IMG/VR virus record: IMGVR_UViG_3300047409_000272
Span: 1 to 38,436 of that record
Source: a virus
Direction: 5' to 3' (one strand)
DNA length: 38,436 nt
Shown here piece by piece: positions 34,478 to 38,436 of this stretch (positions are counted from its first letter, which is position 1; each line of letters begins with the position of its first letter). The notes under the pieces were generated by a model, which was given only the letters and a program-made list of their open reading frames with translations, had not been told where the DNA came from and ran no database searches. The position numbers were made by a program, and so were the translations under genes.

Positions 34478-35491
34478 TTAGTCGGCGTCCGCGTCCTTGG
34501 CTTTCCAGATGCGGTACGTGCCCGCCTCCTCGTTGTGGCGCATGACCAGGCCCAGGTCGTCGGCGTGGTTGTAAATCCAGCCGATGTTCATGCTGGTGTA
34601 GTTCTGGTCCTTCTCCGACAGCGTGGTCTTGGTCGACTTGGCCCATGCACGGTGCAGGCGCTTCGCTTCCGTAATCACGTTCTCGGGCTTGCCAGCGCCG
34701 TCACTGTCGGCCAGCTCAGCCTTGCTCACCAGTTTCAGCGCCTGATACACGAAGTAGCGCTTGGCACCGATGGTGGACGGGTTACCCCACCCGCTGGTGT
34801 CGACCTTCGGCACTGCGGCTTTCTTGACCGCGCCGTTGGCCTTCGCCTTGGTTGGGCGTGCCTCTGGCTCGTCCTCTTCCTCGTAGTCCGCAGCCGCACG
34901 CTTGGTGCTGGTCTTGGCCGCGACCTTGGCGACTGCCGCTTTCTTGGCAGGCCGCGTAACCACGACTTCCTCTTCCTCCTCGTCGGGGACTTCGTCCTCG
35001 TCGTCCTCATCGTCCTCGACAACGGGGGCCTTGGCCTTCACTGGCGCGGCTTTCTTGGCAGGCGCAGCGGTGGCTTTCTTGGCGGCGGGGCGCCCGACGA
35101 CTTCCTCTTCCTCCTCGTCGTCATCCTCGTCGTCCTCATCATCTTCCTCGTCCTCGTCGTCCTCGTCCTCGACTACGACGCGCTTGGCCGTGGGCTTCGT
35201 TGGGGCCTTGGCTGCGGCTTTCTTGGCTGTGGGCTTGACAACGACTTCTTCCTCCTCGTCGTCCTCCTCATCCTCGTCGCCTTCGTCCTCCCCATCGGTG
35301 TCCTCGTCCTCTTCCTCTGCGTCTTCCTCCTCGTCGGTCTCCTCAGCCGCCCCGCTGGACTGCTCCATTGCTTTGGCGCAATCGGCGTGGTACGGGTCGT
35401 CGTCGATAATCACTGGCTTGCCCGTGGCGATTGGTTTGTCACACAGCGTGCAAACCACTGGTGTCTTGCTCTTGCTCTTTGCTTCGGCCAT
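34478..35491 (-). CDS. Chimeric LIM-like / acidic / Lys-Ala-rich chromatin-like protein
   Basis: 337 residues. Residues ~1-45: 'VVCTLCDKPIATGKPVIIDD' then 'YHADCAKAM', a LIM-like half zinc finger. Residues ~45-215: alternating Asp/Glu blocks ('EEDAEEEDEDTDGEDEGDED') and Lys/Ala blocks ('VKPTAKKAAAKAPTKPTAKR'), the latter like histone-H1 tails. Residues ~240-337: a folded domain ('GAKRYFVYQALKLVSKAELA', 'NIGWIYNHADDLGLVMRHNE'), possibly winged-helix. The charge alternation suggests multivalent DNA or nucleoid binding. Last gene of its unit; strong terminator follows. Confidence 0.75.
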   Translation of the reverse strand: MAEAKSKSKTPVVCTLCDKPIATGKPVIIDDDPYHADCAKAMEQSSGAAEETDEEEDAEEEDEDTDGEDEGDEDEEDDEEEEVVVKPTAKKAAAKAPTKPTAKRVVVEDEDDEDEEDDEDDEDDDEEEEEVVGRPAAKKATAAPAKKAAPVKAKAPVVEDDEDDEDEVPDEEEEEVVVTRPAKKAAVAKVAAKTSTKRAAADYEEEDEPEARPTKAKANGAVKKAAVPKVDTSGWGNPSTIGAKRYFVYQALKLVSKAELADSDGAGKPENVITEAKRLHRAWAKSTKTTLSEKDQNYTSMNIGWIYNHADDLGLVMRHNEEAGTYRIWKAKDADAD

Positions 35492-35507
35492 TAGCCCGCT
35501 AAACTCC

Positions 35508-35891
35508 TTAGAATGGCTGGTCGTACTTCAGACGCTTTAGTATCTGGCGGTCACGCACCACACCAGCGATGGTGGTACGTAATGTACAGGTAGGAGAACA
35601 CACCCTCAGCTTTCCGGCTTTCTTGTGCGCCGCAATCTTAGCCTTACCCGCTACCACTGACGTTGCAAGCTCTTGCGCTCTTGTGCGCATTAGCTCACTA
35701 CGCATATACAGGGGGACGGCTTTGCTTGGCACACTACACTTTACCAGCCCAGGCTTCCCTTTGGCAAGGTGGGGCCTGAGCAATGAAGGTGGCTTACTCG
35801 CCGCGCTTACGAACGCATCGGCGGGTATATACTTGACAATCAAGATGATTGCCACAACTAACAGCAATCCGAGTTTGGCTTCTGTGTCCAC
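35508..35891 (-). CDS. 127-residue membrane-anchored basic protein
   Basis: GTG start (MDTEAKLGLLLVVAIILIVK): one N-terminal transmembrane helix (residues 6-23), then a basic region ('LLRPHLAKGKPGLVKCSVPS', 'GKAKIAAHKKAGKLRVCSPT') with Cys. The basic part should face the cytoplasm and could touch DNA or lipid. Unrecognised. Confidence 0.65.
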   Translation of the reverse strand: MDTEAKLGLLLVVAIILIVKYIPADAFVSAASKPPSLLRPHLAKGKPGLVKCSVPSKAVPLYMRSELMRTRAQELATSVVAGKAKIAAHKKAGKLRVCSPTCTLRTTIAGVVRDRQILKRLKYDQPF

Positions 35892-36191
35892 CTATATCTT
35901 CTGCAGTTCTGCCTCCATTAGCTGGAGGATACCTTCAGCTTCGTATTGGCCGTCGATGTGTCCAAAACTGCGCGTGCTCACCTCGGATAAGATACTCATC
36001 ATACCAGTGGTTTCCGACCAGAAATGCGGCCGGTCCTGGTACTCGAGGAACGTGTCAAACGTCGGCCGCAACATTGTATCCACTGTTGCGTATAGCGTAA
36101 CCACACACTCCACGGTATCTACTACCAAGTAGGTGTCGGGGCTATCCTTGCCCTGGTACACCTTCTCACTCGGCTTGCTACCTATATGCAA
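35892..36191 (-). CDS. 99-residue protein with TTG start
   Basis: TTG at 36191 (MHIGSKPSEKVYQGKDSPDT) after TAGGAGGTCTAGC, a near-perfect ribosome-binding site; the longer frame crosses the promoter. Strands 'TYLVVDTVECVVTLYATVDT', then helices to 'AEGILQLMEAELQKI'. First gene of the unit from the promoter at 36250-36279. Unrecognised. Confidence 0.65.
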   Translation of the reverse strand: MHIGSKPSEKVYQGKDSPDTYLVVDTVECVVTLYATVDTMLRPTFDTFLEYQDRPHFWSETTGMMSILSEVSTRSFGHIDGQYEAEGILQLMEAELQKI

Positions 36192-36249
36192 GCTAGACCT
36201 CCTATTTACTTGTTCAAGTGCGCTGCCCCCACTTGGGGCCAACAAAAAC

Positions 36250-36279
36250 AGTATGCCACCAAAGTTATCCGTGCGGCAA
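36250..36279 (-). promoter_or_regulatory. Promoter, TTGCCG-18-CATACT
   Basis: -35 TTGCCG (36274-36279) in GGGATTGCCG context, 18-bp spacer, -10 CATACT (36250-36255). The leader has a GCCCC-AAGT-GGGGGC hairpin before GGAGG. Confidence 0.8.
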
Positions 36280-36624
36280 TCCCAGTGGAGCGTCAAAGAC
36301 GAAGTTCGTTGGGAACGGCTCAAACCCACCCTGCTCATTATACACCAAAATGACAAAGGGGTACCCCAGTCTTTGGCGTAGAGCCTGAACAGCTACCACG
36401 TTGAAGTAGGCATGTCCCGTTACCAGGAAGAATATCCTACTGGAAGGCCAGATCCTCTCCACGCTGGCACGTATCTCGGCGGTCACATCTAGTATGTAAT
36501 CTCGCGTTAGTGGCCGCCGAGCTAGCATGGATAATGGATAGAGAACTACCTGGTCCTTGAGCCACTCCTCAAGGACCGCCTTATCGTGGTGGTGTGGTGT
36601 TGCTGAGACTACCGTTAGCACCAC
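36265..36624 (-). CDS. 119-residue Rossmann-like protein, unknown
   Basis: GTG start at 36624 (MVLTVVSATPHHHDKAVLEE), overlapping the upstream gene by 44 bases. Alternating strands and helices: 'VVLTVVSATP', 'IRASVERIWPSSRIFFLVTG', 'NVVAVQALRQRLGYPFVILV'. 'FFLVTGHAYFNVVAVQALRQ' reads like a nucleotide-binding loop followed by a helix, and 'YNEQGGFEPF' ends the core. CARF/SLOG-type sensor folds have this layout, but the assignment is open. Confidence 0.6.
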   Translation of the reverse strand: MVLTVVSATPHHHDKAVLEEWLKDQVVLYPLSMLARRPLTRDYILDVTAEIRASVERIWPSSRIFFLVTGHAYFNVVAVQALRQRLGYPFVILVYNEQGGFEPFPTNFVFDAPLGLPHG

Positions 36625-36739
36625 TGACCTGCTGTTGGGTCCGTGCTTTCTCCAGCTTCGCTCGCGTACGGTTTGCCTTCGCCATCTGTCGGCCAAGTTT
36701 GATCTCCAGCTTCTCCAGCTTGGAGGTTTGGTCAGCCAC
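36581..36739 (-). CDS. 52-residue coiled-coil protein
   Basis: GTG start (MADQTSKLEKLEIKLGRQMA) coupled to the end of the upstream gene. 'QTSKLEKLEIKLGRQMAKAN' and 'RTRAKLEKARTQQQV' form a Lys/Glu/Leu heptad helix; the tail is Ser/Thr/Pro. A small dimeric coiled coil. Unrecognised. Confidence 0.6.
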   Translation of the reverse strand: MADQTSKLEKLEIKLGRQMAKANRTRAKLEKARTQQQVSGANGSLSNTTPPR

Positions 36740-37202
36740 GTTTCACCTTCTTACGCCGCACAGGCGCGACCTCTTCCTCTTCTTCCTCGTCGTCTTCCTC
36801 GACCTCGGCTACCTCTTCCTCCTCATCATCGTCTGGCTCCTCCTCCTCACGCTTGGTAGCAAACAGCATGAGTACTTCGCCAAGCTCGTCATCATAGTCG
36901 GTGACAGCAGTTAGGTCATACCCGCGCACCCGTAGGGGTTTGCGGACACCCTCGCGGATTTTGACCTTCTCGGTTTTGCTGGCGACAGGGATGACCACTG
37001 CTTTCTCGCCCAGCTCCAGCCTGATAAGCCTGCGCACCAGTTTCTCGTACTCTGGGTTGCGCGACCCAGGCGAGCGCCCCTTTGGCACGTCATCCCTGCG
37101 GATGGTGCGGGCAACGACAATCAAGCCGTTCTTGGGAGCAGCCTGCTCTGGCTCCTCATCGTCCTCTACAGGACGCCGTTTCTTCCTATGGGCTATGACC
37201 AC
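36732..37202 (-). CDS. 156-residue protein with acidic tail
   Basis: GTG start at 37202 (MVIAHRKKRRPVEDDEEPEQ) after AAGGAGATAACCAA. A basic/acidic N-terminus, a folded middle ('KNGLIVVARTIRRDDVPKGR', 'YEKLVRRLIRLELGEKAVVI') and ~45 C-terminal residues mostly Asp/Glu, ending basic (VRRKKVKRG). Same charge style as the proteins at 32956 and 34478. Confidence 0.7.
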   Translation of the reverse strand: MVIAHRKKRRPVEDDEEPEQAAPKNGLIVVARTIRRDDVPKGRSPGSRNPEYEKLVRRLIRLELGEKAVVIPVASKTEKVKIREGVRKPLRVRGYDLTAVTDYDDELGEVLMLFATKREEEEPDDDEEEEVAEVEEDDEEEEEEVAPVRRKKVKRG

Positions 37203-37240
37203 TTGGTTATCTCCTTGCTGGCACTTTTTGCCATAAGGCA

Positions 37241-37270
37241 ACTATACAGCAGCAGGCTTCCCATTTGCAA
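37241..37270 (-). promoter_or_regulatory. Promoter, TTGCAA-18-TATAGT
   Basis: -35 TTGCAA (37265-37270), 18-bp spacer, -10 TATAGT (37241-37246). Drives the unit 37202-to-36265. Confidence 0.75.
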
Positions 37271-37290
37271 GTTGCAGTTTTGCAGTGGAG

Positions 37291-37548
37291 TTAGTAGTCT
37301 CTAGGGATCATGCCAGGAATCTCTTCAGGGTCCTGAGGGCGTTCACGAGCCAGTTCTATTGTGACGGCCCCATCCTTGCGGATGGTAGCAGCATTGCTCA
37401 TCCTGGTCCACTTCGTGGTGAGCTTCGAGTACTCGTCTTCACTCACGTAACCGAATATACGTATCGCTTCGATTATAGACAGTACATCGTTCTCAGCACA
37501 CGCCTGCTGGACCATCTTCAAGAACGGAGCTAAACGGTCTCTAGCCAT
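37291..37548 (-). CDS. 85-residue protein, unknown
   Basis: MARDRLAPFLKMVQQACAEN start, overlapping the end of the thymidylate-synthase-like gene by 19 bases. Helix 'LKMVQQACAENDVLSIIEAI', then 'SEDEYSKLTTKWTRMSNAAT' and 'KDGAVTIELARERPQDPEEI'. Unrecognised; co-expressed with the synthase-like gene. Confidence 0.65.
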   Translation of the reverse strand: MARDRLAPFLKMVQQACAENDVLSIIEAIRIFGYVSEDEYSKLTTKWTRMSNAATIRKDGAVTIELARERPQDPEEIPGMIPRDY

Positions 37549-38436
37549 TTACGTACCTGTTCATAGGGTACCCCGTAGGATGATAGTTCTAGATACGCTG
37601 CTTGAATCAGGTTCGAATACTTCTCTGGGTCTTTGTTCCAACGGTACTGACAGAAGTTACGCATCATCGGTGCCCTGAGCTCTGGATACTCAGGCAGACC
37701 TTCGAATGCTCTTTCGTCGTCGTGTTGCTTGAAGTCACGGTACGCCTGCAACGTTTGTATCACAGCCCGCCAGTACGGACCTATCACGTTCTCCAATCGT
37801 TTGAAGTCGTCGTGGTGGTACTCTATCTGTTCGCGGATGTTGCGCTCTGCCCTGGTTAGCTCAGTGGCAACTAGCGGACCAGTCTTCATCATTGGCGGTG
37901 TGGCTTCGAAATACTGGTACAAGTCAAACGGCTTGACGTCTTCGCACTCTCGGTACTTTTCCCGATACACGTGGAAGCTGTCCTGCACTATGAACATATG
38001 TCCCATTGGCACATGCAATGACGCAGCCACCCACTCCTGGACGTGGCTCCACTGCATAACGTTGTACGGTATCCCCCATACCGCATCGTTGCTACGAATG
38101 ATTTGCATCCAGTCCAGCCTGCCTTCTCTTATCATGGCATGGGCATAGACGTTGCAAGCTCTGTCATTTGTCTGGGCCTGGTAGTTATCCCAATACGGGT
38201 GGCTGAGAACAATACTAGCCTGTCTGCTGTCGGGGTCTGCCACCAGGGTCTGGATTACATGCTCAAGCTGGTCTATTCCAGAATAATCAAGGCTCTTCCT
38301 AGCACCGTAGTCATAATGGCGCATTCTATCCCCATACGCCGCATTGAAACCAACTACATCACGCTGCCAATGGGGTGTACCTCTTGGGCCATCACCCTGG
38401 ATGTCGATGATGCTACTGTTGTAGAAGGCCAGCGCC
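37530..38436 (-). CDS. Thymidylate synthase family enzyme (partial)
   Basis: About 301 residues are visible and the frame leaves the window; the true N-terminus is outside. 'GFNAAYGDRMR' matches the ThyA 'YG..WR' start, 'NDRACNVYAHAMIREGRLDW' holds the catalytic Cys in the usual place, 'QIIRSNDAVWGIPYNVMQWS' is the 'RS.D...G.PfN...Y' signature, and 'IVQDSFHVYREKY' matches 'gD.H.Y.nH'. The Asn in 'GIPYN' indicates a uracil rather than cytosine base. Reductive methylation (dTMP) or dUMP hydroxymethylation cannot be separated by eye. Confidence 0.85.
   Translation of the reverse strand, partial: ALAFYNSSIIDIQGDGPRGTPHWQRDVVGFNAAYGDRMRHYDYGARKSLDYSGIDQLEHVIQTLVADPDSRQASIVLSHPYWDNYQAQTNDRACNVYAHAMIREGRLDWMQIIRSNDAVWGIPYNVMQWSHVQEWVAASLHVPMGHMFIVQDSFHVYREKYRECEDVKPFDLYQYFEATPPMMKTGPLVATELTRAERNIREQIEYHHDDFKRLENVIGPYWRAVIQTLQAYRDFKQHDDERAFEGLPEYPELRAPMMRNFCQYRWNKDPEKYSNLIQAAYLELSSYGVPYEQVRKWLETV

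Noticed and set aside
34902-35540. Long plus-strand frame rich in Ser repeats
   Set aside because: It is the antisense shadow of the Asp/Glu-rich gene at 34478-35491; GAN codons read as TCN (Ser) on the other strand.

Overview
The window is part of a tailed-phage genome (or a prophage carrying one) with a contractile tail. The evidence is a tail-sheath gene next to a tail-tube gene, a Mu-like portal and prohead protease, a lambda gpE-type major capsid protein, and a GpA-type terminase large subunit. The host cannot be read directly. The long Thr-Pro linker protein at 13035-14318 resembles linkers common in Chloroflexota secreted proteins, so a Chloroflexota host is a tentative inference. No integrase, repressor, tRNA, CRISPR array or insertion sequence is visible.

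Layout. (1) 1-12709, minus strand: packaging and virion operon, transcribed from about 12674 down to 1: small terminase, a small coiled-coil protein, a 25-residue membrane peptide, large terminase, portal, protease/scaffold, decoration protein, major capsid protein, connector and neck genes, tail sheath, tail tube (cut by the window edge). Most neighbours overlap by a few bases or abut. (2) 12742-14955, plus strand: a short translationally coupled cassette with a CxxC mini-protein, a Thr/Pro-rich membrane-anchored protein, two very small membrane proteins and a soluble acidic/Pro-rich protein. (3) 14956-18229: a compositionally odd island with two minus-strand genes rich in a few short words (TGGCGC, CTTGCG, GGCGGA and their complements). 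It is followed by about 1.3 kb without a convincing gene but packed with repeats: three palindromic iterons, a 9-bp-periodic TCGGAA array, five copies of a bipartite motif with invariant spacing, and TCTAGAC repeats. This is the best candidate for a replication or regulatory centre. (4) 18230-38436, minus strand: about 50 small accessory genes, many Cys-rich and probably zinc-binding, plus a UvrD-type helicase, a SLOG/DUF2493 protein, a LIM-like/acidic/Lys-Ala chimera and a thymidylate-synthase-family enzyme cut by the window end.

Regulation. Region 4 is divided into many short transcription units. Nearly all begin with the same layout: a sigma70-like promoter with a TTGCMN-type -35 (often preceded by GGGA), an 18-bp spacer and a CATAMT/TATACT -10, usually then a stem-loop at or near the 5' end of the RNA, then a GGAGTG ribosome-binding site. 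A subset instead puts the start codon 5-6 bases after the -10, which implies leaderless mRNAs. Several units end in good intrinsic terminators on the minus strand.

Functions were assigned by reading the sequence and from family knowledge, without database searches. Many small genes are reported as unrecognised.
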